From: Pomphorhynchus laevis
Taxonomy: Eukaryota > Acanthocephala > Palaeacanthocephala > Echinorhynchida > Pomphorhynchidae
DNA length: 64,000 bases
Assembly: GCA_012934845.2 (NCBI GenBank)
Contig: WNNJ02003378.1
Coordinates: 62,001-126,000 of the forward strand
Direction: 5' to 3'
Part shown: positions 1 to 10,026 of the stretch, piece after piece
Position numbering within the stretch: position 1 is the stretch's first letter
How the letters are laid out: each line of letters opens with the position of its first letter
Program-made: the position numbers and the translations under genes
Notes under the pieces: model-generated
Seen by the model: only the letters and a program-made list of their open reading frames with translations
The model's database searches: none
Told to the model about the DNA's origin: nothing

Positions 1-179
1 TAATAACATCAGTTATCCTCGTAGGTTACATTGAAAAAAGTTTAAGAAATAATTAACATACATTCCGCTCGCTACTTACAACTAACGAGAACTACTTACA
101 ACTAACGACTTGCAGACTATCGGAGTTTAAACATTCTTGATTATAACAAACTAATTGAAATCTTATTATATTAAAGAGA
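1..179. repeat. AT-rich leader with a 17-bp tandem duplication
   Basis: No gene is visible. The 17-mer CTACTTACAACTAACGA occurs twice, at 72-88 and 92-108, three bases apart. The stretch lies directly before ORF1 of the first LINE copy and may be its 5' UTR, or flanking DNA; nothing here decides between the two. Confidence 0.5.
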
Positions 180-192
180 TAGCTAGCTAAAA

Positions 193-870
193 ATGTCGGC
201 CAGCAACTCAAGCTTCGTCAAGGAAACTTACATCGAAAAGCGAATTAGATGCGACAACAACTGCAATGTTTGGACTCACGTTGCCATTCCTTTCACTGAT
301 GAGGACAACATTTCAGGACGGAATTTCCTCTGCGGCTTCTGTTGTGCTGCCATCGTAGGTAAGCTAACGAAGCATGACCACTCAAACGGTTAAAAGACGT
401 CCTGGAGGCTAACCAAACAGAGTTGTGCTCAATAAATGAACTTAATGATGTATCTCAGTCGACTCATACCGCTGTTATACATAGACCATCAACAAACGAT
501 AAAATATCTTCCAAGCTATCGTCGTCATCCGTTTGATTACTAACTCCTTCGCCATCTATGAATCCCGTTCTTGAAACTTCTGTCATACACACTCCACCTT
601 TAACTACGGATATAACTTCCCTTAATCTTCATCTTCATAATAATGCAAACAGTAAAGGCCTTCATCTCGTATCTCATTTTTCTTATTCATCCCCACATTT
701 AAATACATATCATACCTCTTTCTACTCTGCACGTACTCCTTACTCTACCTCCACCATGTCACTTCTCAATAATTTACATCCTTCCGTCAAAGCAAACGGC
801 GAGTCATCCTTATCAATACGTCAAATCAACGGAAATTTTCACGTTGTACACACAAGGCCAAAATTTTGAT
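193..870 (+). pseudogene. ORF1 remnant of LINE T1 with N-terminal Cys motif
   Basis: The first 66 codons are open and contain a cysteine-rich motif: CDNNC, then VWTH, then FLCGFCC (C-x2-C). Related versions occur at the start of ORF1 of the LINEs at 10.0 kb and 35.8 kb. The spacing suggests half of a PHD-like zinc finger, which some CR1 ORF1 proteins carry. The far end (558-869 frame) keeps the conserved ORF1 tail pattern IR..N.NFHVVHTRPKF, seen in all CR1-like copies here. The middle is out of frame. The product would be an RNA-binding ORF1 protein; this copy cannot make it whole. Confidence 0.7.
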
Positions 871-879
871 AGCGTCCCA

Positions 880-3765
880 TTTCTCCTCCTTGTCTTCGAT
901 CAATTATCTATCTAGACGATTAATTATCGTCTTAGTCTTTCCAACACTCGCTTCATTCTTCATAAAGCTGATATGCTCCTTGATATCTTTAATCAATTAT
1001 CGATCGATATTCTCTGCATTACCGAATGATGGCACTCTAACCTCGACGATCTTGCTATTCGTCGTCTATGCCGCTCTGGTTGTTCTCTAGTTTAAAAAGC
1101 TCGTCAATTGTCTCTCATACATCTACTGTTTCTAACCATGGCGGCATTGTTGCTATTGCTCGTCACCCAATGTCTCTACGTAAAATTAACGTTAACATCT
1201 GTTACATTTCGTTCGAATTACTCATATGCAGATTATCAACTCCTTTCCCTCTGAAACTTGTGATTGTATACCGTCCAGGTTCAGTTGCCCACTCCCGTAT
1301 ATTCTTTAACGACCGTGCAGATCTTATGTCTCACTGTTCATTGTCATATACTATTTCTTTTGTTCTCGGTGAACTTTAACATTCGTCTTGATCGCCCGGC
1401 TGACTCTGACTATATCACTTTAACTAATCTTTTTTTCTGATTTTAACTATAAATTACTTTCAACAAGCCCAACTCATATTCTCGGCGGTGCTCTCGACAT
1501 CATTGCTGTTCCTAACTGCTTCAATGACTATACCTCCTTGTCAATTACTGATCCTGGTTTGTCCGATCATTTCCTTGTCACTCTTACTCTTACTCGTCCC
1601 CATCCTCCTTCTACGCCGCCTTTACCATTATCCACATCAAGTCGACCCTAGAAATTTCTCGATATCCATATTCTCTGCACAGCCTTACTCAATTCTTCAC
1701 TCTTTTCACTTCCTCTTAACTATCTCTCCCGATTATCTCTACATTCTGTTTGATTCTGAACTTACGAACATCCTTAATAACCTTATGCCTATTCGACCAC
1801 AACGTTTTCAACTGTCGCGCACAGCTCCCTAGTTCGATTCAGACTATAGTCTTTCTAAGCGTCGGCTCCGTCACTCTTTTCGTGTGCTTAATCGCTTTCT
1901 TAAACCTTCTCCAACTTCACTCCCTCTAAATCTCCGTGATTCCATTCTTTCTCTCCGTCGTTCCCATCTCATTCTTACGCGAACTCAACGTACACTTTTT
2001 TGGCGAAATCAACTCGAGTCCTCTTACAACTCTAAACCTCATTGGAAAATCTTAAACTCAATTCTTTCACGATCATAAATCCCTTGCAACATATATCCTG
2101 ATAATTTTTCCTCTTATCTGCAATCTAAGCAATCTAATTTAATTTCCGTTCTACCCATATGCTCCTTGTATCCTCTCATATTTTTAAATACTTCTCTCCC
2201 AGAACAATTCCAACTTCTTCCCATTTCGTCTGACGAAGTTTTTTCGGTTCTTCTGTCATTACCTATAAAACCTCTCCTTCTGACGCAATTCCCACCCACT
2301 TGTTTAAAAAAATCTGCTCATATATCTCACCCTTCCTAACCACATTGTTCAACTCGTCCATCCGTAGCCGTACATTTCCTTCCATCTGCAAATGCGCCAC
2401 TGTTCGCCCTCTCCTCAAAAAGCAATATCTCGACCATTCACGACCATCTTCGTAACGTCCTATCTCACTACTTCCAGCCCTCTCTAAACTACTTGAGCGT
2501 CTCGTTCTCAAGCAAGTTAATATATATCTCTTTTCCTCCAACTTATTTTCTCCCTTCGAAGCCGCTTTTCGCTCTAATCACTCTACTGAAATTGCATGTC
2601 TAAAAGTTTATAACGACTTACTCATTTCGCGCGATCAATAATTATGTAGTGTCATAATTTCTCTTGATCTATCATCTGCTTTCGACATCGTTCATCACTC
2701 GATTCTTCTCCATCGTCTTCGTCATGATTATGGCTTCTCTTTACACACTGTGGCTTGGTTTTCTTAATATCAATCAAACCGTACTTTTCGCGTTTGTTCT
2801 AACTCTTCTATTTCCAATCTTTCTTCCATCCCGTCCGGTGTTCCAAAAGGTTCCGTATTATGCCCTTTGCTTTTTCATCTTCCGGTGATTTGTCTTCTAT
2901 TTCTCATACATTTAATTTTCATGTTATGCAATATGCTGATGACATTCTCATCTATGCTCACGCACCTGCTTATCGTATTCATGATCTTAGTGTTTCTGCT
3001 TCCAACTGTCTTGTCCTCAATTTTCAATCATCTTTCTTTTCTTCGTCTTTCTCTGAATCCTAATAAATCCAAAATTATGTGGATCCTTCCTCGACGCCTC
3101 GGCTTCGAACCTCCCTCCGTATCATTAAATTCTACAATTCTTCCTATCGTTGACAATCTCGTTTTCCTAGGCTTCCATTTCGACAACATACTTTCACTTA
3201 AACCTTTGGTCAGAGATAAAGTACGCTCATCTACCTTGATTCTCCGCAATCTCCGTCAAATTCGTAGATTGATCGATTTCCCTTCATTGTATGATTCTCA
3301 TATATTCTCTCATTTTCTCAAGACTTGATTACTGTCTTAGTCTATTTTCTAACTCACCTAAATACACTCTTCCTTTACAACGCATCATCAACGCAGCCAC
3401 CCGAGTTCTCCTCCGTGTTGGTAGTTTTGATCATATATCCCACCATCTTGCTTCTTTCGATTAGCCTACCATTTAGTGCCGTGTTCAAATTCGTCTTCTT
3501 ATCATTTCTTTTCGCCTTATAAGTTATCATACCTCTATATTTCTCAGCATTCCTTTTCTCGATAATTCTCGTCCTGTGAACTGTGCTTTGCGTTCCCGTA
3601 ATTCCCATCTTTTACATGTCCCAAACTACTATACCTCTTTTGGTTCCGCTCTTTCGTTGTGGCTGCTCCTCTCTCGTGGAATCATCTGCCCATTAATATC
3701 CGCCAATCAACATCAATGCCGTGTTTCAAACGCCAAATCCAATTCCATTTCAACAAGTAACTGAT
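880..3765 (+). pseudogene. ORF2 remnant of LINE T1 (APE endonuclease + reverse transcriptase)
   Basis: Endonuclease segments match the other T copies around 1200-1600, including the IVYRPGS stretch and the histidine-rich end of the domain. RT fingers and palm lie at 2400-3300: SLDLSSAFDI near 2660, a VPKGS-like turn near 2840, and MQYADDILIYAHAP from 2926. The C-terminal thumb runs to about 3760. Multiple frameshifts separate these pieces. The intact element would encode the nicking and target-primed reverse transcription activities. Confidence 0.8.
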
Positions 3766-3809
3766 TAATCTGTGATTTTTGCTGTTCTTTTTTGTTAGTG
3801 GTCATGTAA

Positions 3810-3826
3810 GCGTGCAGTTGGCACGC
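3810..3826 (+). other. 3' UTR stem-loop of LINE T1
   Basis: GCGTGC (3810-3815) pairs with GCACGC (3821-3826) across a 5-nt loop, just before the 3' end of the copy. The same stem with different loops sits at the 3' ends of T2, T3 and T4. LINE RTs commonly recognise a 3' hairpin, so this is a plausible template-recognition element. Confidence 0.7.
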
Positions 3827-3884
3827 ATTTGCCATGTTAAATAAATTATTATCATACCAAGAAATATATTACGAATTATTCTCG

Positions 3885-4155
3885 AAATATTCAAAGTCGC
3901 TACGTATGTCCAGTCATACTATGTGTAACGACAAACTTTAACAACGGTAGACGCGTTTCGCTCTAAATGAGATCATCAGTACCGTGACTTCAATAATCAT
4001 CCATAGGCACCTTAACACACGCTTAAACAGTATTTAAAGCTCGAAAAGCAGAACTACCCTTAATCTGAATTATTAGAGAGAATTTAGCATAAGATATGTG
4101 CATGGCAGTGCGTATTGCAGTTTAACAATGTATCAGGCACTAAATTCCTTTTATT
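3885..4155 (-). repeat. Left inverted terminal repeat of the Penelope-like element
   Basis: Read on the minus strand, this roughly 270-bp block matches the plus strand of 4675-4975 along its length. Shared landmarks include CGAATTATTCTC, CTACGTATG, ACGACAAACTTT, GACGCGT and GGCAGTGCGTATTG (quoted in the left-arm plus-strand sense). It carries the better preserved hammerhead motif. Confidence 0.8.
3944..3985 (-). ncRNA. Hammerhead ribozyme motif in the Penelope-like terminal repeat
   Basis: On the minus strand the order is: stem I ACGGUA; core CUGAUGA; stem II CUC-AUUUA-GAG; core GAA; stem III ACGCGU; cleavage base C; stem I return UACCGU. Stem I pairs perfectly over 6 bp. A15.1 and U16.1 are right, and cleavage would fall between plus-strand positions 3950 and 3949. 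Two points temper it. The usual G-C pair at 10.1-11.1 is U and C here. The palindromic stem III cannot form a hairpin in a monomer, so activity would need a dimer, as described for Penelope-type and retrozyme hammerheads. The sister copy at about 4840-4880 has lost core bases. Confidence 0.75.
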
Positions 4156-4447
4156 ATAAATGCTGTTTTACATGGACACTTTCAAGTGTGCAAATATAAA
4201 ATATAATTTATTGTTACATCTGCCCTAGAACACCCAATAGTGTACTCATAAATCAGTTTTCCTCATGATAAGGCATAAACACCAGGCAGCATTTTACTGC
4301 CCTTCTTCAGCTTTGCAGTTTCACAAAATTTTATCAAAACTCTTGCATCGCCCACAATATATAGTAGTGTCAGATCAGAAAGAATTACGGTAAATGATAT
4401 ATATGCTCGTTGTTATATTGTTGATCATACATCACTTGACCGATCTA

Positions 4448-4663
4448 TTATAATTCCTGCTTTTTTCTCTTGCTCGTGTCGGGTATGTTAGCTTCAATTA
4501 TCGTTTTTTCATTATGTGGTGGGTATTCTCTATACAATGTCTGGCAGCTCCGTTGTTTTTTTGCGCGTTTATGTACAATATCGCATCTACGCCTTAGGGC
4601 GCGGACGTTCATTCGTCCACCTGTCTGTCCGACGTACATTTTATAGCATTTTACTGCATTCAC
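4448..4663 (-). pseudogene. GIY-YIG endonuclease fragment of a Penelope-like element
   Basis: The 71-codon minus-strand frame contains CYKMYVGQTGGRMNVR, matching the GIY-YIG core pattern Y-V/I-G-Q-T-G-x-x and the arginine of Penelope-like endonucleases. A later H-N-E-K-T..E stretch and the terminal KKQEL fit the downstream part of the domain. No reverse transcriptase precedes it. It would be the C-terminal DNA-nicking domain of the element protein. It survives only as a fragment. Confidence 0.75.
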
Positions 4664-4674
4664 CGCATTTCTAT

Positions 4675-4975
4675 TAAAAGGAATTTAGTGCATGATGCAT
4701 GGTTAAACTACAATACGCACTGCCATGTACAGAGCTCATGCTATATTCTCTCTGATGATTCAGACTAAGGGTATTTCCATTTTTCAAGCTTTAGTCACTG
4801 ATTAAGAGTGTGTTAATGCTTATACATGGTAATTTTGGTTACGATAATGATTAGTTCCGTTAGAGCGGGACGCGTCTGCCGTTGTCAAAGTTTGTCGTCA
4901 CACATAGAATGCCTGTGCATACGTAGCGATTTGGATATTGTGAGAATAATTCGGTTCTATTTCTTGGTTTGATGA
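4675..4975 (+). repeat. Right inverted terminal repeat of the Penelope-like element
   Basis: This is the partner of 3885-4155 in opposite orientation. The hammerhead core is degraded here, although the GACGCGTC segment survives around 4870. Divergence between the arms shows considerable age. Confidence 0.75.
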
Positions 4976-5040
4976 AGATATATAGAATGCTGCCTGGTGT
5001 TTATGTTTCCTTGTGAGGAAAACATGGATATATAATGAGA

Positions 5041-5214
5041 TTTTCAAGAGAAACTGACACAGACCGAAAAGTAGAGACACAATAATAGACACAGCAATGT
5101 GTTATATATAATTATAAGATTTTACATTATGTTAAATAAATCATATTTCCAGTTCGACGTATAGGCAAATAAAATGATAATGAATAAATATGTGAATTAT
5201 ATTGTGAATATTTA
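5041..5214. other. Intergenic AT-rich stretch, nothing recognised
   Basis: Between the Penelope-like fossil and the next repeat there are only short low-complexity frames. I see no motif to annotate. Confidence 0.4.
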
Positions 5215-5567
5215 TTGCTATCACGAATTGTGTTCCCTCATAGGTCGGTTTGATATTATTCTCGTGTGGTTGTTTGAATCTTATCAGCATCACTGTACAC
5301 TACAATCATCGTGGGTGGACCTAATAAGCAGTGAGCCCACGCCTACATTTCGTGTTTCGGTCCTTTAACTGCTTCTGCTGATTCCTTGTCGCCGAAATGC
5401 TGGTTTATATTTGGCTTATATACCAAATTACACAATTAATGTGCTCTATATTTGGTGTGGGCGGTAACTAATATTCGCAATTCGAATCCACCACACCGAT
5501 TTTTTTAACACGAGTTGTATTCCTTCAATGGTCAGTTTGATATTATCCTCGTGTGATTGTTTGAATT
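5215..5567 (-). repeat. Decayed copy of a hammerhead/pol III-type tandem repeat
   Basis: A block of about 58 bp at 5222-5280 recurs at 5510-5567, giving a tandem period near 288 bp. The centre (about 5310-5370) matches 48935-48995, a repeat that carries hammerhead core elements. On the minus strand GGACC-GAAAC at one end and GGTCC at the other can still pair as stem II, but the CUGAUGA core has decayed. A sequence similar to a pol III B box (GATTCGAATTGC on the minus strand) lies near 5490. The organisation resembles hammerhead SINE-like satellites such as the schistosome alpha repeat; that comparison is from memory. Confidence 0.6.
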
Positions 5568-5854
5568 TATGTGAATTATATTTGGATCATCTTAATCCTT
5601 TGCCAAGTATAAAATTAGCCCAAATGCAAAATACAGAGTCAAATTCAGAAAAAATACTGATATTTGACTAATGCGCTTTTGTAACACAAAATATGTTTTA
5701 AAAATTTTTACTTGTAAACGCACAAGGTAAATTAACTATATCGTTGAATACATCGAATTATACATTTTATGAACATATTCGACGTCCATCAACATCATCA
5801 TCGGTATTAAACTATCTTTAATGTGAACCAGTAGTGATGGAATGGACTTTATTG
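5568..5854. other. 3' flank of the LOTUS/Tudor gene
   Basis: AT-rich non-coding DNA. On the minus strand an ATTAAA hexamer at 5817-5822 lies about 33 nt beyond the stop codon of the LOTUS/Tudor gene and is a plausible polyadenylation signal. Nothing else is recognised. Confidence 0.5.
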
Positions 5855-8164
5855 CTACTTGACGCCTTTGACGCGGATTATATTGTTTCTATCAATGAGC
5901 TGAGCAGCATTTTCCATATCATCGATCATCCCAAGCCCACAATGAAGTAAATGCTCTGTTAGATCACCAATCGCGCTACCGGAGAGCAATATATTTTCGA
6001 ATCGAATTTGAATTGGTATTTTTTCTCTCGTGTAATTATCTTTTCTGCTACTACTAACAACACACATTGTTAACACTTTTCTATGAGCTAGTTTATCAAT
6101 ATAACTACGACATTTATGTATGAGATAGTCACTATGAGCAGGTTTACTAATGTTAGCCAGACGTACACGGGCAACTTGTATTGGACTGGAAATAAATTGC
6201 GTCGCCAGTCTGCGAACTAGATCCAAGTTAAAATTACCTTTAATACCAACGTCAATTAATTTGACGGTTAGCGTTACGTTATCAATAAGTTCTGAAACAA
6301 TATGGCATCCAATTACAAATCCTCTATACCACCCATCGTTCCAATACACTGCGCACGGAAATTCGTCAGGTAAGTCTTGTAATAAATGAATCGGTATATT
6401 AGCTGATGTTGTAGTTCCTGGTCCTCGAGTCGAATAGAATTTCATCATTCCACTGAATAGTTCTTGATATTGTGATTTAGCATAAGTTGGCTGAATGAAA
6501 AAGTTTTCAATGGAAAAGAATGCAACAATAATAGCCTTAAATGGTGTATTTAAACTGGGTAATTTCATCTTCGTAAACTTACATTTGAAATATGCAAAAT
6601 TATCTAAAGTCTGAACTGCTTTACAATTAGACGATGTAGACGATTCTTTAGGAAGTGTTAATGTATCGGTGTACGCTGATTTTATAACATCAGCGGAAGT
6701 TGAGTTTGTTACGATTTTTGATGTTGATCTGAACGACCTCATTGGTTCTGTGTCTTGAGTTGTAATTACCATGTAATTACGATCATCGGTCATTACGATC
6801 TTTAAACCGGTAATATTAGATATTAACTGTTCAAGTGTTGAATAGTGTTTCAGATTTAGTGAAGTATTAAACCGATCTGAATATAATGACTGAATTGAGT
6901 TAATATTGATTCCATCGGGGTAGTCCTTTACTATTCTTATAATTCTATCTTTGAAAATCATTTCGTCGTGGTCTGGTAAGTTTGTTGTCGCTGAAGATAA
7001 TTTGAGCAGTGGGCTGGCACGACATGGTGTCTTATCTTGATTTGACACCTTATTAGATAACAAAAATCGGCTTAACGTTACTATATCTGAATCCACATCT
7101 ATGTTAACTTGCGGTGAAAGTTTCATCAAATTTGAACGTAATTCATCAATACTTTGAAACGAAACACTTTCAGTTGTTTTTTCTTTAATTTTATCCATTA
7201 GGCTCTGTAATTGAATTCCATCTGGGAAATGAGCAAGATATTGCAGAATCAGTAATTCATTATTTTGGAATAATGACAATGATTGTCTACGATCAATATC
7301 AGTATTGTTATAAGCTTTTTCTTGGTTATTATATGCACTGATCTGTGCATAATTTTGATAATAATTCGTTTCGACAGCATTCGTGGTATTTGTCAATGAT
7401 TGTAAGGCTTCTGTATTATCTGCCAATAAATTCGAAAATTGATTATTGGTATTTCTAACTTTTAGATATGTATTTGAATCAGATTGGTCCGTTGTTATTG
7501 AATAAGATGGTTCATAGTTTGATAGTCCAAATGCAGGTGTATTATCAACATGAGTATTTATTGAATTATTTGATGAACCATTGTTGGTAGTGAATGTTTG
7601 TGGATAAACGATTGGTTGATTGCCATAATTAGATGTCCTCTGATTATAAAGCGGAGGTATATTTTCATTTAAATTGTTAATGTCTGTAATGTTATTGGCA
7701 TTACTCTGTTGTAAATAACGAGATATCGCGGTTAAATTACTGATTTCACGATTTGCTGTTAAGGACTTGTTGCAACTTGTTGATTGATTATTATCAGTTT
7801 TTTCGAATCCAATCGATTTAGAAGTAGGCATGTATTCTCTCACTTCTTGGTTATTTTTATTCTTTGTAATTTCCTGGATATTCACGAGCTTTTGAATATT
7901 TCTAGTCGAATCATCTGCTACGGCATAGTAAATAAAGTTACAATGATGCCGTTCAGTTCGGCACACATCAGGAATTTTTTGTAGAAAGCCGTGCAAACTT
8001 CTGAATCCATAATCGTGAAAAGGTATTTGACCTCCAATATACTCTTTATAATTCTGTATTAGCTCATTAGACCTCAATCCATCTTTGGCAGAGATTAATA
8101 CAGACCGTATATTACGTTTCAGCTTATTTAGTCTATCATCAACGCTCATTCTATCGACGGTCAA
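5855..8164 (-). CDS. LOTUS (OST-HTH)-Tudor domain protein, TDRD5/Tejas-like
   Basis: A 769-residue protein in one uninterrupted exon. LOTUS 1 spans about residues 11-85 (KRNIRSVLISAKDGLRSNEL, then IPFHDYGFRSL and IPDV), followed by DDSTRNIQKLV, a tail typical of TDRD5/TDRD7/Tejas. An Asn/Ser/Thr-rich linker (100-300) is probably disordered. LOTUS 2 is near 302-368 (YLAHFPDGIQLQSL) and LOTUS 3 near 402-468 (IIRIVKDYPDGININSI). A single extended Tudor domain covers about 540-740, with core YWNDGWYRG and VKLIDVG supplying the aromatic and acidic residues of a dimethylarginine-binding cage. Three LOTUS plus one Tudor matches TDRD5 better than TDRD7, which has three Tudor domains. In the family, LOTUS domains bind Vasa-type helicases and RNA, and Tudor binds methylated PIWI proteins in germ granules. 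No introns are visible, so either the gene is naturally intronless or it is a retrocopy that stayed intact. Confidence 0.85.
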   Translation of the reverse strand: MTVDRMSVDDRLNKLKRNIRSVLISAKDGLRSNELIQNYKEYIGGQIPFHDYGFRSLHGFLQKIPDVCRTERHHCNFIYYAVADDSTRNIQKLVNIQEITKNKNNQEVREYMPTSKSIGFEKTDNNQSTSCNKSLTANREISNLTAISRYLQQSNANNITDINNLNENIPPLYNQRTSNYGNQPIVYPQTFTTNNGSSNNSINTHVDNTPAFGLSNYEPSYSITTDQSDSNTYLKVRNTNNQFSNLLADNTEALQSLTNTTNAVETNYYQNYAQISAYNNQEKAYNNTDIDRRQSLSLFQNNELLILQYLAHFPDGIQLQSLMDKIKEKTTESVSFQSIDELRSNLMKLSPQVNIDVDSDIVTLSRFLLSNKVSNQDKTPCRASPLLKLSSATTNLPDHDEMIFKDRIIRIVKDYPDGININSIQSLYSDRFNTSLNLKHYSTLEQLISNITGLKIVMTDDRNYMVITTQDTEPMRSFRSTSKIVTNSTSADVIKSAYTDTLTLPKESSTSSNCKAVQTLDNFAYFKCKFTKMKLPSLNTPFKAIIVAFFSIENFFIQPTYAKSQYQELFSGMMKFYSTRGPGTTTSANIPIHLLQDLPDEFPCAVYWNDGWYRGFVIGCHIVSELIDNVTLTVKLIDVGIKGNFNLDLVRRLATQFISSPIQVARVRLANISKPAHSDYLIHKCRSYIDKLAHRKVLTMCVVSSSRKDNYTREKIPIQIRFENILLSGSAIGDLTEHLLHCGLGMIDDMENAAQLIDRNNIIRVKGVK

Positions 8165-8310
8165 TTCGATTTTGCTTATAGTTAATTACTATTAGTTGTA
8201 AGCTTTGAATGTATTCTAAAATGAACATGAAGACAATAGAAGTATATATGACGAGTAAACAAAATATAAAATATATATTCGTAAGATGCTAGTTTTAAAA
8301 GGAATGTAAA

Positions 8311-8448
8311 CCTACACGAGAACTTTAATAATATATTTGACGTTACGGTCAATTTCAGTGACCCTTTTCATGAAAAAATAATTGTTTATGAAAATGATCA
8401 CTGAGATTATCAGAAACGTCAAATAAATTATTACAGTTCTCGTGTGGG
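8311..8448. mobile_element. 138-bp MITE (foldback DNA transposon derivative)
   Basis: The element is one long imperfect inverted repeat. The left arm starts CCTACACGAGAACT and the right arm ends AGTTCTCGTGTGGG, with complementarity continuing about 65 bp inward, including TATTTGACGTT against AACGTCAAATA. Flanking TAAA at 8307-8310 and 8449-8452 looks like a target-site duplication. It has no coding capacity. It sits about 150 bp upstream of the start codon of the LOTUS/Tudor gene, so it could lie in that gene's promoter. The superfamily is not assigned. Confidence 0.8.
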
Positions 8449-8452
8449 TAAA

Positions 8453-9190
8453 TTTTTTTAAAAACTAACATAAGCTTATGCACGAATGTAATTCTATCAA
8501 ATATTCGTAATAATGAAGATATATTTATTTATCCACATAACTTATCGGTAAGGATTGAACAATAAAAATACAATATACAGGTAAAAAACAAGAGAGCAAC
8601 ATTTAATTTCATGTTAATAACTTTGACAAAAATTTTATACTGCCGTGTGGATTATCAGGCTCTGAATATTTTGTCAATTCCAGACTTCTACCAGCCCTAA
8701 CTTAAACAAATGTGAACATAAGAAGACATACAGCAAGGATCCACATGGGTGGCTACAGGATAAATATTGGCACTGACGAATAACTGGATGAATTAGGTTC
8801 TTTATTATTCAAAACATAGTACCCATAAATCGACAGCCTTCAAATTACTGATATTTTATTATAACTAGCCTGTTTCCAATTATTTTAAATTCACAGACAT
8901 TACTATATTTGTTCGTAGTAATGTGATCACTTAAATAACAAAAACGTAATAAAATATTTCCAAAAAACAACTGTGATTTATTGAATTGAAAAATATTATG
9001 CAATTTAGATTTAGGCGTGGATGGATGTTAAGATTTATAACTTTTTACTGCAAGTAACTATTAAGTAATGCATATATTATTAAGAACTACGATTAAACAC
9101 GAATTTCAAATTAAACGCGTATAACATAATTACCTAACTTAATATTAACCCTTATATGAATATATTTAATCTTTACTGTAGAATGCAACT
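8453..9190. other. Intergenic stretch, nothing recognised
   Basis: AT-rich DNA with no convincing frame, repeat pair or RNA gene. Upstream promoter elements of the LOTUS/Tudor gene would fall in the first part, but no TATA-like or initiator motif stands out. Confidence 0.4.
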
Positions 9191-9194
9191 ATGT

Positions 9195-9995
9195 ACATAG
9201 GAAAGCGTTTTTTAGAAGTAATGGGGTTTCTCAAGGGAAATCCGTTGATTTTACTATTCTTCCTAGTTCCTTTATCGACGATCTATTATCATGTTTTGAT
9301 AACTTGGGCGCAAATTGTGTATTGTATGTAGATGACCTCGCATTTTTTCAACGAGTTCTACCATACTTCAAAAGTCTTTAAAATTTTTACGAGTTTGTGG
9401 CTTGAATGAACTTAAAGTTAAATAAACAAGGTAATAAAATTTTGATCGGTCATGCCGTTAAATCTCTAAGTTAGGTGTAACACTAACTTACAGTTAGACC
9501 TTACCTGTAATGTAACTAATATCTTCAGGCTGATTGTATTCTCGATACAACAATTGCCATCGTTTAGAAGTGTATGCTTCGATACAGCACTTAAGTTATT
9601 TTTGATAATGCTAGCTAGTAGAATAAGTTATGGTCTTTCAGTAATCTGGTTCGATCTTATCATAACAAATTTCGTCAGTATTGGCTGAATAAAGTAAAAT
9701 TATCATAAGTCATATTTTTAGCTGCCTAGAAAAATGTCCGCTTTCACTAGCGTTACTGTAAGATGAAATTCCTCTTTCCGTTGAATTTAGGGATTGGTTA
9801 TGTCTACCCCGAACTGCTTTCTTGCATCACAGTACAAATTGTCTTCTGGCTGGTTGTAATCGATCGCAGGTATCAAAGCTCTATTGCGTATATTTCGCGA
9901 TACCTGTGGAATGGATTATCTAATGATAATAAATCGTTGATACTTAGATTATTTACTAGATGTTATCACAAATTTTGTGTTAATATTTAATATGT
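9195..9995 (+). mobile_element. LINE reverse transcriptase fragment
   Basis: The plus strand reads SNGVSQGKSVDF near 9220, the RT turn normally written GVPQGS, then LSCFDNLGANC and YVDDLAFF at 9325-9336, the catalytic box with a valine variant. Later frames resemble an RT thumb and a C-terminal ISRYLWNGLSNDN tail close to 9910-9950. Several frameshifts and stops intervene. The 5' end is truncated and the 3' end abuts LINE T2. The YVDD box differs from the YADD or FADD of the other LINEs here, so this is a separate family, possibly Jockey- or I-like. Confidence 0.7.
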
Positions 9996-10026
9996 CATAT
10001 CCGTGACTCTTACTGCATTTGTAAAA

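Larger units (their letters stand above)
180..3855 (+). mobile_element. CR1/L2-like LINE, family T, copy T1 (nearly full length, decayed)
   Basis: This non-LTR retrotransposon copy holds, in order, an ORF1 start at 193, an ORF1 tail near 790-870, an APE-type endonuclease (about 900-1850), a reverse transcriptase (about 2150-3500) and a 3' UTR with a stem-loop at 3810-3826. It aligns colinearly with the copies at 10.0-13.8 and 19.6-23.2 kb. The coding strand is rich in C and T. ORF2 lies in many short open stretches in different frames, so the copy is dead through numerous stops and frameshifts. The YADD catalytic box of the RT is still readable at 2932-2943. CR1/L2 placement rests on the endonuclease and RT motif style; the exact clade is uncertain. 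Confidence 0.85.
3885..5040 (-). mobile_element. Penelope-like element fossil, 3' part with inverted terminal repeats
   Basis: A GIY-YIG-type endonuclease fragment (minus strand, 4448-4663) is bracketed by two long inverted repeats: 3885-4155 and, reversed, about 4675-4975. Inverted or partly duplicated terminal repeats around an RT-GIY-YIG gene are a hallmark of Penelope-like elements, and many of these carry hammerhead ribozymes in their repeats, as this one does. The RT part is absent, so this is a truncated fossil. A short segment at 4255-4300 reappears inverted at about 4985-5030, which suggests the terminal repeat was originally longer or tandem. The repeat arms have diverged clearly, so the insertion is old. 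Confidence 0.8.

Noticed and set aside
4898-5092. Hydrophobic 64-codon ORF as a membrane peptide
   Set aside because: It lies in the terminal repeat of the Penelope-like fossil, and the inverted partner does not keep it open.
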